A stretch of 64,000 nt of DNA from Aestuariibacter sp. A3R04 (GTDB lineage Bacteria; Pseudomonadota; Gammaproteobacteria; Enterobacterales; Alteromonadaceae), in contig NZ_JAHKQR010000002.1 of NCBI RefSeq assembly GCF_018860805.1, positions 1 to 64,000 on the forward strand. Direction: 5' to 3'. This document shows, in pieces, positions 43,856 through 53,599 of the stretch (positions are counted from its first letter, which is position 1; every line of letters starts with the position of its first letter). A program made the position numbers and the translations under genes. Under the pieces are notes generated by a model. The model worked only from the letters and a program-made list of their open reading frames with translations. It was not told the origin of the DNA and ran no database searches.

Positions 43856-44854
43856 TCAAGGCGTAAGCACCACCCGCCAAGACTCCCGAATGGCTTCTTC
43901 GCCGTAGCGCTCAACGGCTTGGTTTAATACGCTGGAGGGATGTTCATATTGCAGTGTCGACAACTGCTCTGCCAAATTTTCTGCATCAATGATTTTCACA
44001 AAGGGAAACTCTCTGGCTTTCATTCTGGCAAAGGCGGAATCAAAACACAGTACGTTAGCCCCCATACTGATTGCCATATAAAACGTACCTGATGAAATCA
44101 TTGCATTGTCATCGTGAGCCATAATCACAAAGCGGGTATCTGAGACCGCTTGCTCCAGCGTTTCATCCTGAACAAATTCGTTATTCCAATCCACTTGCAA
44201 TCCTCGTCGTTCTATCAATTGATAAAGTAACATTGCATACTGCTTGTCTGCGCAAAATCCCAACACGCGCAGCGCTTTGTCCACCGGCCAAACCGACAGT
44301 AATTTGTCCAAACGCTTGTATGGTTTTATGGAACCAAAATACAAAAAGTCGGTATCCCGTTGAGTATCACTTGTTATATTCAGGGATTGTTTAATATCCC
44401 TATCGCGAAAATACAGTGGGTGTTTAACCACACTGCTGTCGATGTTGGATGTCATTTCAAGCGTCACTATCCGGTCTGCAACGGTTTGAAGCAACCAAAT
44501 AACAAACCGGTAAAAATGTGATTTTGCGGAAATATTGTGTGGCTTGTAATTGTGCCTCACCCACACCACTTTGTTACTAAAAAGACGCAATGAAAGTAAA
44601 GTAAGTACGAAGGCAATGAGGAATACTCCTCGCCTAACTACTCCTTCCCCCTTTCTGAAGGGTTGATCTTCATACCAATTTAAAACCAGCCAGTTTTCAC
44701 TGCGGGAAAACATATGAGCAGGACGGAAGAGACCTTTGAACGGATACAACTCGTAACCTAGGTCTTCAAATGTCTCTTTAAGACGGGCTATCACCCCATT
44801 ACTGTGCTCAAACGGGTACAAAAAAAGCCTGGCTTTTGCTGGCATGTGATTCAT
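43856..44854 (-). CDS. Glycosyltransferase, GT-B fold (family not fixed)
   Basis: Start at ATG 44854, overlapping the upstream stop as TAATG, gives 332 residues. It shows the GT-B pattern: an N-terminal domain with VVWVRHNYKPHN, then a C-terminal domain opening with DTDFLYFGSIKPYKRLDKLL and ending with SSGTFYMAISMGANVLCFDS, which resembles the donor-site region of GT4/GT70-like transferases. A hydrophobic stretch (about residues 75-100) may touch the membrane. It would add a sugar to the repeat unit. It is coupled to the GT4 gene upstream. I am not sure of the exact family or sugar. Confidence 0.75.
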   Translation of the reverse strand: MNHMPAKARLFLYPFEHSNGVIARLKETFEDLGYELYPFKGLFRPAHMFSRSENWLVLNWYEDQPFRKGEGVVRRGVFLIAFVLTLLSLRLFSNKVVWVRHNYKPHNISAKSHFYRFVIWLLQTVADRIVTLEMTSNIDSSVVKHPLYFRDRDIKQSLNITSDTQRDTDFLYFGSIKPYKRLDKLLSVWPVDKALRVLGFCADKQYAMLLYQLIERRGLQVDWNNEFVQDETLEQAVSDTRFVIMAHDDNAMISSGTFYMAISMGANVLCFDSAFARMKAREFPFVKIIDAENLAEQLSTLQYEHPSSVLNQAVERYGEEAIRESWRVVLTP

Positions 44855-45981
44855 TAACCTGCAGATATCGGCTGTACTGGAATACCCAATGCCAAATTGT
44901 TTGCAATGGTATAGGTATCGTCTGAAATAGCATCCCAATTGAAGGTACTTAAAAATGCTTCTTTGTTAATAGCCAGCGCCAAGCTGTCGATGTTTGTTAG
45001 TTTATTGGCGAGCGCGTCCGTGTCACCTACCTTGAAATAAGCATCATCAGGTAAACCAATATCTGTATTAGGGGTAATGTCGCTGAGCAACACTTCTGTA
45101 CCGGCACTGATGGCTTCTAATGCCACAATGGGCAACCCCTCATGATAAGACGGCAACACAAATACCCGGGCAAATTTATACAGTGCAATCAGCTCAGCGC
45201 CTTGACGACGACCGGCGAAAATAATGTTCTCACTGGCTTGTTCTTCCAGACTCCTAGAATAGTCGTCTTCGTGGTCTGCACCGCCGACAACTACCAATTT
45301 GAGGTCTGTATTCGCTTTCCTGTGCGCATCGACTAAGTCGTGAAACCCTTTCTCAGGAACGAGACGCCCCACAGTAAGTACATACTTACCTGGTTGTATA
45401 CCAAGGTCTTTAGGCAAGGCCTCAGCAGGTATTTCCGTATTCATATCGGTTTTCGCCCCGTTTGGCACAAACACAATACGATTAGCCTTGCCAGTGAAGC
45501 GCTGTCTTAAGCTTCTGGTTAACGACTGCCCAACCACAATGGCACGGTCAGAAAACTTCACTGCCATGTTTTCACCAAACATCAGTACTTTTTTTGCAAA
45601 CTGATTCCACTTCTGACGGTCGTAATCTGCCCCATGGTGCGTGACCATCACTTGCATACCCAACAGTTTGGCCAGCGGAGTAAATAGTGCAGGGCCAATG
45701 CCATGAATATGTAAAACATCAGGTTTTACCACAAAGCGTGCGTAGAAAATGGCTAAAAAAGTATGCAAAAACGTTTCGATAAATTTGTGTTTCACTGTCC
45801 ATACAGAACGAAGCTTAACCCCTTCGTACTCATCCCGGGATGCATCGACATAGGGCGAGCGGCAGATCACTGTGACATCCATGCCTGACTTGACCAACCG
45901 CGGATAAAGTTGCTGACAGTGAGATTCTATCCCACCCATAACATCCGGAATTCCTCTTAATCCAACGGCACATAATTTCAT
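44854..45981 (-). CDS. Family 4 glycosyltransferase
   Basis: A 375-residue GT-B enzyme of family GT4. Start ATG 45981 has GGAG six bases upstream; a TTG at 45993 is less likely. Markers are GIPDVMGGIESHCQQLYP at the N-terminus (acceptor domain), then YVLTVGRLVPEKGFHDLV and the donor-site E-x7-E motif in YHEGLPIVALEAISAGTEVL. It is expected to transfer a hexose, retaining anomeric configuration, to the lipid-linked intermediate. The gene sits 37 bp after the polymerase-like gene and one base into the next glycosyltransferase gene, so the four genes from 48487 leftward are one operon. Confidence 0.88.
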   Translation of the reverse strand: MKLCAVGLRGIPDVMGGIESHCQQLYPRLVKSGMDVTVICRSPYVDASRDEYEGVKLRSVWTVKHKFIETFLHTFLAIFYARFVVKPDVLHIHGIGPALFTPLAKLLGMQVMVTHHGADYDRQKWNQFAKKVLMFGENMAVKFSDRAIVVGQSLTRSLRQRFTGKANRIVFVPNGAKTDMNTEIPAEALPKDLGIQPGKYVLTVGRLVPEKGFHDLVDAHRKANTDLKLVVVGGADHEDDYSRSLEEQASENIIFAGRRQGAELIALYKFARVFVLPSYHEGLPIVALEAISAGTEVLLSDITPNTDIGLPDDAYFKVGDTDALANKLTNIDSLALAINKEAFLSTFNWDAISDDTYTIANNLALGIPVQPISAG

Positions 45982-46017
45982 AGTATTCTCCAATATCTCA
46001 GTGAGTACTGAGAAAGA

Positions 46018-47337
46018 TCAGTTAGCCAAACGAGACGCAAAGGCAGGCGAAGCAAACCAGTCGTTGCGTGGGAGTTTCACCGGTCCGATGGCGTTGCCAA
46101 TTAAAATGGCGAAAAGAATCAGCCCCTCGATATTCCAAAGAGGCATTGTGGCAAAGTTCATAATGAGGAACCCCACCATGGAAGAACAAAGCATCAGAGA
46201 AAATTGCCTGTTCTTATTTCTGTAAGCATGCTTCAACAAACTGAGCACGGCGATCAGGAACGCGAGCAGACCCACAAGACCGTACTCATACAGATATGAT
46301 ACGTATGTGTTGTGTGCGTATTTAGGAAACACGCCTGCCCATGATTCAGGGCCCCAACCAATGATTTGATGAATGAGAGAACCATTGACGTAGTCGTAGA
46401 TATACATACTCCACAAATAGACACGTGCAGAGAATATATCGCGCTGGGCATCTGAATAATAAAACGGGGCTTTTATCAGTTCATCCAAACTGGTCAAAAA
46501 GACAACCACATCCGCAAAGCGGTCTTGCATGGTGTAAAAGGCAACAAGAAACAGCACACTTAAACCGAATATCGCGGTGACAAAGAACACAGCTTGATGA
46601 CGAGTAGGTACCCTGGCAGCCATGGCGGTATAAGCAAATAAGGCAGCGATGGGCAGAATGGCCAGCACCGAAGTCCTGTAATTCACCAGCACCAGCACAG
46701 CGCAACCAAGTATAAACAAGGGCCCGCGAAAACGAATGTAGCCAGGGGACAACAATCCAACAACGAGTATAAACCCCGCGATAATCATGGAGAACGCTGC
46801 TTCGTGGTTGTACCCGCCAATATAACTGGCAGAACCGTCTGCTTCCGTAGCTTTCACCTCCCCCAAAATCACTGACATGATGGCCAGTGACACAGGTAGG
46901 AAAAAAGCCACAAGCAGTTTTCTTAACGCAAAATCTTTGTCTGTTTTTCGAATTGCCATGAACATAGCGCAGGTCACGGAAAGGAAAAATACCCACTTAA
47001 CCATGACGTTTATCAGACCACTTACACTGCCGTTGATCAGCCCACTGAGCACAATAACAGCAATAAAGCCATACAGGGGCACAAGGACGCGTAGCTGAAA
47101 AACCCTGGGCGGGAGCAACATCAAGCCGGATAACGCGATACCAATAGACGCCAGAGCGTTAATTGAAAATCCAGCCACCAACGGCGTATACGTAATCTGA
47201 TGAAAAGCAGCCAGGAAAAAGCGCAACCACACTGCAATAACAACAAAGGCGAGATACTTGTTGCACTTTTTCCTGACTGCCTGATAGACCAACCACGCAC
47301 TCAGCAGAGCAAAGGCGACTTTAACTAACAGAAACAT
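46018..47337 (-). CDS. O-antigen ligase/polymerase-like membrane protein (Wzy role inferred)
   Basis: A 439-residue protein with about ten to twelve hydrophobic helices and one large periplasmic loop (about residues 280-350). The loop ends with the Wzy_C-type segment GWGPESWAG...AHNTYVSYLYEYGLVGLLAF, where the His and Gly residues are typical of O-antigen ligase family members. In a locus with a flippase and Wzc-like chain-length regulator the expected role is repeat-unit polymerisation. It starts 17 bases inside the end of the upstream GT4 gene. Ligase versus polymerase cannot be told from sequence alone. Confidence 0.82.
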   Translation of the reverse strand: MFLLVKVAFALLSAWLVYQAVRKKCNKYLAFVVIAVWLRFFLAAFHQITYTPLVAGFSINALASIGIALSGLMLLPPRVFQLRVLVPLYGFIAVIVLSGLINGSVSGLINVMVKWVFFLSVTCAMFMAIRKTDKDFALRKLLVAFFLPVSLAIMSVILGEVKATEADGSASYIGGYNHEAAFSMIIAGFILVVGLLSPGYIRFRGPLFILGCAVLVLVNYRTSVLAILPIAALFAYTAMAARVPTRHQAVFFVTAIFGLSVLFLVAFYTMQDRFADVVVFLTSLDELIKAPFYYSDAQRDIFSARVYLWSMYIYDYVNGSLIHQIIGWGPESWAGVFPKYAHNTYVSYLYEYGLVGLLAFLIAVLSLLKHAYRNKNRQFSLMLCSSMVGFLIMNFATMPLWNIEGLILFAILIGNAIGPVKLPRNDWFASPAFASRLAN

Positions 47338-48487
47338 GCGCGGCCCCCGCTTTGTTAGTAAGTCCTAACACTTCCTGCAAGCGCTGTTTGAAAAGCGTAT
47401 TGCTGAACGTAGTAGCTCGTCCCATACTGCGTTTGGCATAGTTGTCTACCTGGTGTTCGTCAGCCATAAAATTAAGTGCGTCGGCAACGGCCTGAACATT
47501 ATTGACTTCGCAAATACAGCCGAATGCCTCTGCTTTGAACCCTTTCACTGAATAGGGATACTCACCGGTAAGTATTTCGGCAGGGCCTGATTCACAGTTC
47601 GTCGCCACCACAGCTTTACCCAAACACATGGCTTCAGCAATAGCATTGGGAAACCCTTCTGCGTTGGAGGTAGACACGAAAAAAGTGCCGTGACGAATAT
47701 AGGGGTACGGGTTGCTTTTAAAACCCAGTAAGTGAACCCGATGAGAAATTCCTAAAGCATGCGCTTTCGCTTCCAACTCCGACTGTTCCTCACCCTGCCC
47801 CAGTATTACAAGATCATGGGTCAACCTGGATGCCGCCAGCGCTTCCAGCAATAATGTAAAATTCTTGTTTTTCACCAATCGCCCAGTGGCAACGATGTAG
47901 GGTCGTGCAGGTAAATCATCTACCCATTCGTTCGCCATGGCATTAATGGTGTTTATGTTATAGGGGTTATAAATGGTGTGGACACGGTTCTCTGCTACGC
48001 CAAAGTGTGCCACCAGGTCTGCTTTTACTCCTTCAGATACCGCTATTACAGCGTCAGCAGACGGATAAACCATGCGAATCAAGCATTTAGATATAAGATC
48101 TTTTATGCCACCAGACAAATGGCTGCTGGTATTCACACGCTCACTAATGATGGCCCGATAACCCAGTTTTTTTCCAATTTTCACATTGAGCAGGTTAGCG
48201 CGGGTAAGAAAACTCAGGCAGATAGAAGGATTTATCGCACTCAGCAGTTTTTTTAACGCACTATACCCATTGTGCAAACTCCCTTTGGTATCAAGGACAT
48301 GCTTTTGAACATACCTTGGACACTGCTGAGCCTGCGGCACGTCATCCAACAAAATGAGGTGCACGTCAAGGTCTCGAGCCGCGAAGTCTTTTTCCATAAT
48401 AGACAGAAGCTTACACATAACACGCTCAGCCCCACCCCCTTCTAAGGAGTTAATGATAAACGCTATGGCGGTGTTGGCCTGGTTCAT
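47321..48487 (-). CDS. Family 4 glycosyltransferase, first gene of the glycosyltransferase operon
   Basis: ATG 48487 (GAGGA seven bases upstream) gives 388 residues; upstream in-frame Met codons lack this site. Family GT4 markers are INSLEGGGAERVMCKLL at the N-terminus, PYIVATGRLVKNKNFTLLLEAL, VHLLGFKSNPYPYI and the donor site STSNAEGFPNAIAEAMCLGKAVV. GGGAER is typical of transferases acting on exopolysaccharide or O-antigen intermediates. It overlaps the polymerase-like gene by 17 bp and lies 356 bp from the next gene on the other strand, leaving room for the operon promoter. Confidence 0.88.
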   Translation of the reverse strand: MNQANTAIAFIINSLEGGGAERVMCKLLSIMEKDFAARDLDVHLILLDDVPQAQQCPRYVQKHVLDTKGSLHNGYSALKKLLSAINPSICLSFLTRANLLNVKIGKKLGYRAIISERVNTSSHLSGGIKDLISKCLIRMVYPSADAVIAVSEGVKADLVAHFGVAENRVHTIYNPYNINTINAMANEWVDDLPARPYIVATGRLVKNKNFTLLLEALAASRLTHDLVILGQGEEQSELEAKAHALGISHRVHLLGFKSNPYPYIRHGTFFVSTSNAEGFPNAIAEAMCLGKAVVATNCESGPAEILTGEYPYSVKGFKAEAFGCICEVNNVQAVADALNFMADEHQVDNYAKRSMGRATTFSNTLFKQRLQEVLGLTNKAGAAHVSVS

Positions 48488-48843
48488 AGGTGTTCCTCGT
48501 AGACTGTCGTCGCGGCAAATAGCCAGGTTTGATACGGAATTTAACTGACTTCCTTCTTTTTTATTCATCAAGTGTGCCAACTGTTTCTATCGACCCATCA
48601 GCTATCCGAAAAGCCAAATAGAGCCCCCATCCCCTTCTTTAAGGAATTCAACTAAGCCACTGTAAATAAATAATAAAAGCAAAAAAAAAGGAAGTAGTCA
48701 GAAAGTAAAACAACTTTACACTCACGGTTTTTCTGGTCTAAGCGTTACACTTTCGTCTCCATTTCCTGGCCATAGAGAAGAATGTGTTGCTGGTTAGCTA
48801 CAGTAACTCCCGTGAATAAAAGAACATCTTCGAGGCGTGAAAT
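48488..48843. other. Promoter region of the glycosyltransferase operon and membrane orphan
   Basis: A 356-bp gap between divergent genes. It includes an A-rich tract (about 48660-48710). I could not fix -35/-10 hexamers with confidence, and no coding frame or strong hairpin is seen. Confidence 0.4.
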
Positions 48844-49314
48844 ATGGCATTAATAGGGTATCATTATGGGTTTGCTAAACACGTAAAGAGAATCACTGTG
48901 AGCGAAGATCGCCATCCTGTACACGAATCCCAGGCAATAGAGCGTCTGTTGAGTAAAATGTCTCCCGAGACTGCTGCATCTTTCAGCGAATCGCAGCTTA
49001 TCGCAATCAACAAAGCCCTTGGCGGCAGAAGCTGGGCCCGTCACAAGGTCGACGTGCGGGGCACCATAAATATTTGGCGTTCCAGTTTCTATTTTGTTTT
49101 CCTAGCCGGCAGAAACCGCCGGGAACTATCGCGACTGGAACAGCAAATAAGTCGGGCAACACTGGCCTTAATGCTCGCACTGTTTGTTACCTTCAGCACT
49201 TTGTTTGGCCTGCTGGTCCTCTATTTGATTAAATCGGCCCTGGGCATTAACTTGTTCGAAAATTTTTCCTTAGGAATTTGGACCTGGTTTAAGGCGAACA
49301 TTCTCAACCATTAA
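48844..49314 (+). CDS. Small membrane protein of unknown function in the exopolysaccharide locus
   Basis: Unrecognised 156-residue protein. The N-terminal half is soluble, with an amphipathic region and the motif FSESQLIAINKALGGRSWARHKVDVRGTI (about residues 45-75). The next part is arginine-rich. Two hydrophobic helices follow (about 75-90, weaker, and 105-130, strong). It probably sits in the inner membrane with the N-terminus in the cytoplasm. GAGG lies close before the ATG. It is transcribed against the wzc gene and away from the glycosyltransferase operon. A regulatory or accessory role in polymer synthesis is possible but not shown by sequence. Confidence 0.65.
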   Translation: MALIGYHYGFAKHVKRITVSEDRHPVHESQAIERLLSKMSPETAASFSESQLIAINKALGGRSWARHKVDVRGTINIWRSSFYFVFLAGRNRRELSRLEQQISRATLALMLALFVTFSTLFGLLVLYLIKSALGINLFENFSLGIWTWFKANILNH

Positions 49315-49420
49315 CCCGGAGATGAAAACGGCGCGTTTGCGCAGGACTTTAGTATTACTGTCCAAAGGTATTGCGCCGTCCGTTGCTCATACCCAATGAC
49401 GCTGTGAAAGCCTTTGTCCA

Positions 49421-51637
49421 CTAAGTTGCGCTATAGCCATATTGATCATAGAACCCACCATAGCGGGCGGAAACGTCTGACTTTTTCAAATCAACCTGAT
49501 TTAACACCACGCCATCCACACGATGACCCACTTGGAGAAAGCGCCCCAGCCCGTTGTTAATCAGCTTTTCACTAGTACTATCGGCTTTCACCACGTAAAG
49601 CACAGAGTCACAGCTTTTGGAAACCACCATGGCATCAGACACCGCCTGAGTGGGCGCGGTATCAACCACCACGTATTTGTACCTGCGCTTAAGCGTCTCA
49701 ATAAGGGCGTTAAAGCCGTCACCGGCCAATAACTCTTGGGGGTTGGAAGGAATACTGCCCGCACAAATCATATCAATACCCGATTGTTCATCATGCACCA
49801 CACACTCCGCCAAATCGTGGGTTTGCATAATAAGATTAGAAAGACCCGGCTGATAATTAGGCACGTTAAATCGCTTTCCCACCGCCGGACGCCTTAAGTC
49901 GGCATCGACTAGTATAGTTTTGTCCAGCTGACCCAAAGCGAATGACAGATTTATTGATACAGTGGTTTTACCTTCTTTCGGTACTGATGATGTCACCAAA
50001 ATAGCCTTGTGTCGCCTGTCATGATTAATCAACGATAAGCTCGTTCTCAGCGTTCTGACAGCCTCGCTAAACTGATGATGCTGGTGATTGAAAAACGTCC
50101 GCAGCGCCAGTGCCGTTTTGCGTTTCACCGGAAGAGCTGGAATGAGTCCGAGCATGCGCTGACCGAGTTTTTTCTCCACGTCATCTATAGAGCGAACACC
50201 ACTGTTCATGGCCTCGAGGAAGAACGCCAGCAACACACCAAAGCCAAAACTCACTGCGAATGCGGCTGCGATTAACATGGTTTTATTTGGTGCTGTGGGA
50301 TTATTCGGCACAGGGGCCGGATCCAGTACTCGGGCATTTGCCGATTCAAACCCGCCCATTTCACTGGTTTCTTTTAACCGGGTAAACATAGAGTTGTATA
50401 ATTGTTGGTTTATATCGACTTCCCGCTGTAAACTTCTGCGCTCATTTTCCAGTGTCGACAGCTTCCGGTATTCAGCTTTTGCCTTGGCAACCTCCGCCTG
50501 CAAAGTAGCCACTCGCTCCTGAGACGCCTGATACTGAGTGGTAATACTTGAAATCAAATCGCGAATTTGTTGTTGCAATGTGTTACGTACAGATGACAAC
50601 TCGGCGTTTGCAGCTATCATTTGCGGATGCTTGGGGCCAAAAACCTTACTGAGCTCAGACACCCGGCTCATAGCCTGTGCTTCCTGGCGCCGTACACTCT
50701 GAATGCTGGGGTGATTAAGCACTTCCGGCAACCTGGCTAAAGCATGGTAATCGGCACCGTTCTGCTGGGTCTGTTGGTAAATCGCGCGGTTCTGCTTTAA
50801 TACAGTCTCTGCTTTTAGCAACTGCTCACTGCGCTGCTCCAATTCCTCAGCCGCCAGCCCTACCACGCCATTGGACAAATTAACTAACTCGTTTTCTTCG
50901 TAAAACGCCGACAAGTCAGCTTCCGCTTTTGTTAACTTGTCCCGCAGCCTTTCCATACTTTCGGTGAGGAAAGACGTAGCTTTGGTAGTCATTTCTACTT
51001 TTGCCTGCAGGTAGTTTTCTACGTACACATTGCCCATGGTAGTGGCAATGGCTGCCGCCAAGTCAGGGGATTCACTGGTCGCAGTGATGGTGATAACCTG
51101 CGTGTTTTCCACTAGTGACACTGCTATTGACTTCATCAACTTGTTTATTGCAGCGAGTCTGCGTTTCTCAGCCCTTTGCTCATCGGTTAGCGGCGGCTGA
51201 TGCCTTTTGTTCTTCACAGGCAATTTGGTCACCAGCCACTGCTTGACCCGATCAACCAGCGTTGGGGATTGTTCAGCAACAGGCATGAAAACAGGGTCAT
51301 TTGACAAATCCAATTCGTCTACCGCGCGGGCCGCTACCTGACGTGACTGAAGAATTTTATACTGAGTGCGCATGTAATCCTTGCGGGACGTATCCGATTT
51401 ATACACTTCCTCAATAGACATCACATTGGCCACAGATGACTCAATAAGTAAACTGGCCGTTGCAGAATACACTGGCGTTAGTTTCGTCACAACTGAGGCC
51501 ACCAATACCGTAAAGAGCATTGCCAGAACAAAAATCCGTCCCAGATATCGTTTTAATACCTGCCAGTAATGCGCAAAGTCAATTGTTTCATCGTCAAGGA
51601 TACCCGCCTTCGTGGGATCCATCTTGCTTGATGACAT
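49421..51637 (-). CDS. Wzc-type polysaccharide co-polymerase and tyrosine autokinase
   Basis: A 738-residue fused chain-length regulator and BY-kinase. The Wzz domain with its first membrane helix (about 35-55) is followed by a long periplasmic coiled coil (about 215-430) and a second helix (about 450-472) next to a proline-rich stretch. The cytoplasmic kinase has Walker A SSVPKEGKTT (about 550-559), Walker A' ILVDADLRRP and Walker B VVVDTAP. The C-terminal tail holds the tyrosine cluster YGGFYDQYGY, the site of phosphorylation in this family. It controls chain length and export with the OPX protein encoded 16 bp upstream. Confidence 0.93.
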   Translation of the reverse strand: MSSSKMDPTKAGILDDETIDFAHYWQVLKRYLGRIFVLAMLFTVLVASVVTKLTPVYSATASLLIESSVANVMSIEEVYKSDTSRKDYMRTQYKILQSRQVAARAVDELDLSNDPVFMPVAEQSPTLVDRVKQWLVTKLPVKNKRHQPPLTDEQRAEKRRLAAINKLMKSIAVSLVENTQVITITATSESPDLAAAIATTMGNVYVENYLQAKVEMTTKATSFLTESMERLRDKLTKAEADLSAFYEENELVNLSNGVVGLAAEELEQRSEQLLKAETVLKQNRAIYQQTQQNGADYHALARLPEVLNHPSIQSVRRQEAQAMSRVSELSKVFGPKHPQMIAANAELSSVRNTLQQQIRDLISSITTQYQASQERVATLQAEVAKAKAEYRKLSTLENERRSLQREVDINQQLYNSMFTRLKETSEMGGFESANARVLDPAPVPNNPTAPNKTMLIAAAFAVSFGFGVLLAFFLEAMNSGVRSIDDVEKKLGQRMLGLIPALPVKRKTALALRTFFNHQHHQFSEAVRTLRTSLSLINHDRRHKAILVTSSVPKEGKTTVSINLSFALGQLDKTILVDADLRRPAVGKRFNVPNYQPGLSNLIMQTHDLAECVVHDEQSGIDMICAGSIPSNPQELLAGDGFNALIETLKRRYKYVVVDTAPTQAVSDAMVVSKSCDSVLYVVKADSTSEKLINNGLGRFLQVGHRVDGVVLNQVDLKKSDVSARYGGFYDQYGYSAT

Positions 51638-51653
51638 CGGTATTCCTTATTTA

Positions 51654-52208
51654 TCAGAAAAATCGTTGAGGGATAGTAATGATATCGCCGGGCTGTATGC
51701 GATGACTCACAGGTACTTCCAGCGTTTCCGTGACCTGCTGACCCTCTCTGACAATGATAATGTCGGAGTGAGACGCCCTTTCGGTGTAGCCCCCCGCCAG
51801 TGCAGCAGCTTTATTCACCGTAAGACCCGGTTGATACGGATAGCCTCCGGGCCGCTTCACTTCACCATCGATAAAAAATGGCCGGTATTCAACGATAGAC
51901 ACAGCCACTGAAGGTTCCACTAGGTAGTCACCTTCAAGGCCACCGTATATTAGCTTTTCAACTTCAGATAATGTGAGTCCTACCAACTTGAGTTCGCCGA
52001 GAAACGGGTAATTAATTTTGCCGATATCAGGCACGCGCGTTTCCATGGTCAACTCACTTTGTCCAAACACGCTAATGAGAATTTTATCGCCCACACCCAA
52101 CTGGTAAGAACGCATATCCGGATTGACTTCCTGAGCCTGCACGATGAAATGGCAAAGCAAAAAGATAGCAACAACAAGCCAACGACTGCCCAGCACGTTT
52201 ACACTCAT
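51654..52208 (-). CDS. Short polysaccharide export (OPX/Wza-family) protein
   Basis: A 184-residue OPX protein. It has a signal peptide (cleavage near VQAQ, residue 25), a Poly_export domain with YQLGVGDKILISVFGQSELT and IGKINYPFLGELKLVGLTL, then one SLBB repeat ending in RIQPGDIITIP. Wza of E. coli is 379 residues and has a C-terminal helix that spans the outer membrane; that part is absent here. A separate barrel is encoded immediately upstream, with the two genes overlapping by one base (TAATG). The protein would form the periplasmic ring of the exporter, between Wzc and the outer-membrane channel. Confidence 0.88.
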   Translation of the reverse strand: MSVNVLGSRWLVVAIFLLCHFIVQAQEVNPDMRSYQLGVGDKILISVFGQSELTMETRVPDIGKINYPFLGELKLVGLTLSEVEKLIYGGLEGDYLVEPSVAVSIVEYRPFFIDGEVKRPGGYPYQPGLTVNKAAALAGGYTERASHSDIIIVREGQQVTETLEVPVSHRIQPGDIITIPQRFF

Positions 52209-53404
52209 TACAAGTTCACCTTTGCCATCACACCATATACACTTCTGTCGTACTCAATCTCCTGCCGATTGCTGTTTCGCTGGCTCAACGAATAATAAAG
52301 TCCAACAGTTAACCAACGTCTGAAGACATAGTCGGCCTGCATTGTTACTTTAGTCGCCTCGTCGTCGCGTAAATCCTCAACATCACCTACATATTCATCA
52401 TTCATGAAAGCCAGGGTGGCGGTTGTAGAAAACCGCTCCAGCCAACTGTGTTCCCACATTGCGGCATAATCCCGGCTGCGAATAAAGTCAGCTTCACCGT
52501 TTGTTTCCCTGGTGTCTTGTTTCGTAGAGAAGGTGAGCTGGGAATAACTGTAGGGCAGCCAGCGCATCCCCACCTCCCAAGCCATACCGGAAAAATCATC
52601 TCGCGTTGCTGCATCAAAGGTTTTTTCTTTATAGCCCAACTTGGCAAAACTGTTAGTAGCGGCATTTACGTTCCAGGAAACGCCAGCCAGTATGCTGTGT
52701 TCGGTGCTGTCCAACGGCTTGTTGGGACTGGTGGAAATATCGTAATTAATGTCGTTTCGATCAGCATCTACAATCAAATTTGTGCCGTCGAAGAGGCGGT
52801 AGGTAAATTCCGCCCCTACTTTAGTCGCACTTCTGTCGCGAATCAGGTACAGTTCGCTGTCATTGTCGTAGTCTAACGTTTCATAAGCGGCTGACAGATC
52901 TACCTTGCCAAACGATGACACTGCACCATAGGAATAGATAGTGCTCACTTCGTTGTTTTTATACGTGTCCACGGCGGTCAACGCATTGCCAAAACCGTTT
53001 GAAAAACGCCGACCGCGCTCGTCGTGTCCGGCCTCATGCTGAAACTTTGCAACCAACCGATGGCGATCACTAATGGTGAAATTCCCTTTTATATGGGCGA
53101 AATGGTCCGTGTAGTTATCCGCATGACTAGCATGGTATTCACCTCTTTCCAACCGATAGCCCATAGTGATGTCGTGCCCATCAACAGTGGTATAAGCACT
53201 CACCTCCGGCGATATGACCGTCACCCAACTCGTCTTATTTTCGTCGTTTTCACTGGCATAGGTGACATTGTCAATGTGCGCGACATCCGTGGTTAGAACC
53301 GGCTTGAAATCGAACTTCCCTAATCGAACAGTTCCTTCTTCCTGTGCTGCCGCCGAAAGCGAGTACAAGGACATGAGAATGGCGCTTGAAGTCCGTTTTG
53401 ACAT
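52208..53404 (-). CDS. Outer-membrane beta-barrel protein of the exopolysaccharide exporter
   Basis: ATG 53404 (GGAG upstream) gives 398 residues with a signal peptide (ILMSLYSLSAAA, cut before QEEG). An upstream start would run through the divergent promoter region. The mature protein alternates polar and aromatic residues in many short strands and ends with a hydrophobic strand (VYGVMAKVNL), as expected for a barrel of about 16-18 strands. It is encoded in one transcription unit with the short OPX protein and Wzc. By analogy with beta-barrel partners of short OPX proteins it is the likely outer-membrane conduit. No enzyme motif is visible. Confidence 0.8.
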   Translation of the reverse strand: MSKRTSSAILMSLYSLSAAAQEEGTVRLGKFDFKPVLTTDVAHIDNVTYASENDENKTSWVTVISPEVSAYTTVDGHDITMGYRLERGEYHASHADNYTDHFAHIKGNFTISDRHRLVAKFQHEAGHDERGRRFSNGFGNALTAVDTYKNNEVSTIYSYGAVSSFGKVDLSAAYETLDYDNDSELYLIRDRSATKVGAEFTYRLFDGTNLIVDADRNDINYDISTSPNKPLDSTEHSILAGVSWNVNAATNSFAKLGYKEKTFDAATRDDFSGMAWEVGMRWLPYSYSQLTFSTKQDTRETNGEADFIRSRDYAAMWEHSWLERFSTTATLAFMNDEYVGDVEDLRDDEATKVTMQADYVFRRWLTVGLYYSLSQRNSNRQEIEYDRSVYGVMAKVNL

Positions 53405-53599
53405 AGGTTCTCCGCATAAGTGATTTAAAACGTAGAGTACGACCATGTCGCACAGCAACACCGCAGCGTCAACGTGATGAACCGCTGCGTTATGAAGGTG
53501 CGCATGCGATTTATGTGCCAGTACCCCGCAGGCGCAGTGATGACTTAACCGGCTCAATTCAATTGGTATGAGAAATGCAAAAGACCTTGTATTCAGCCA

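Noticed and set aside
44854-44938. A longer glycosyltransferase start at 44938
   Set aside because: It would overlap 84 bases of the upstream gene; the TAATG overlap at 44854 is the usual coupling.
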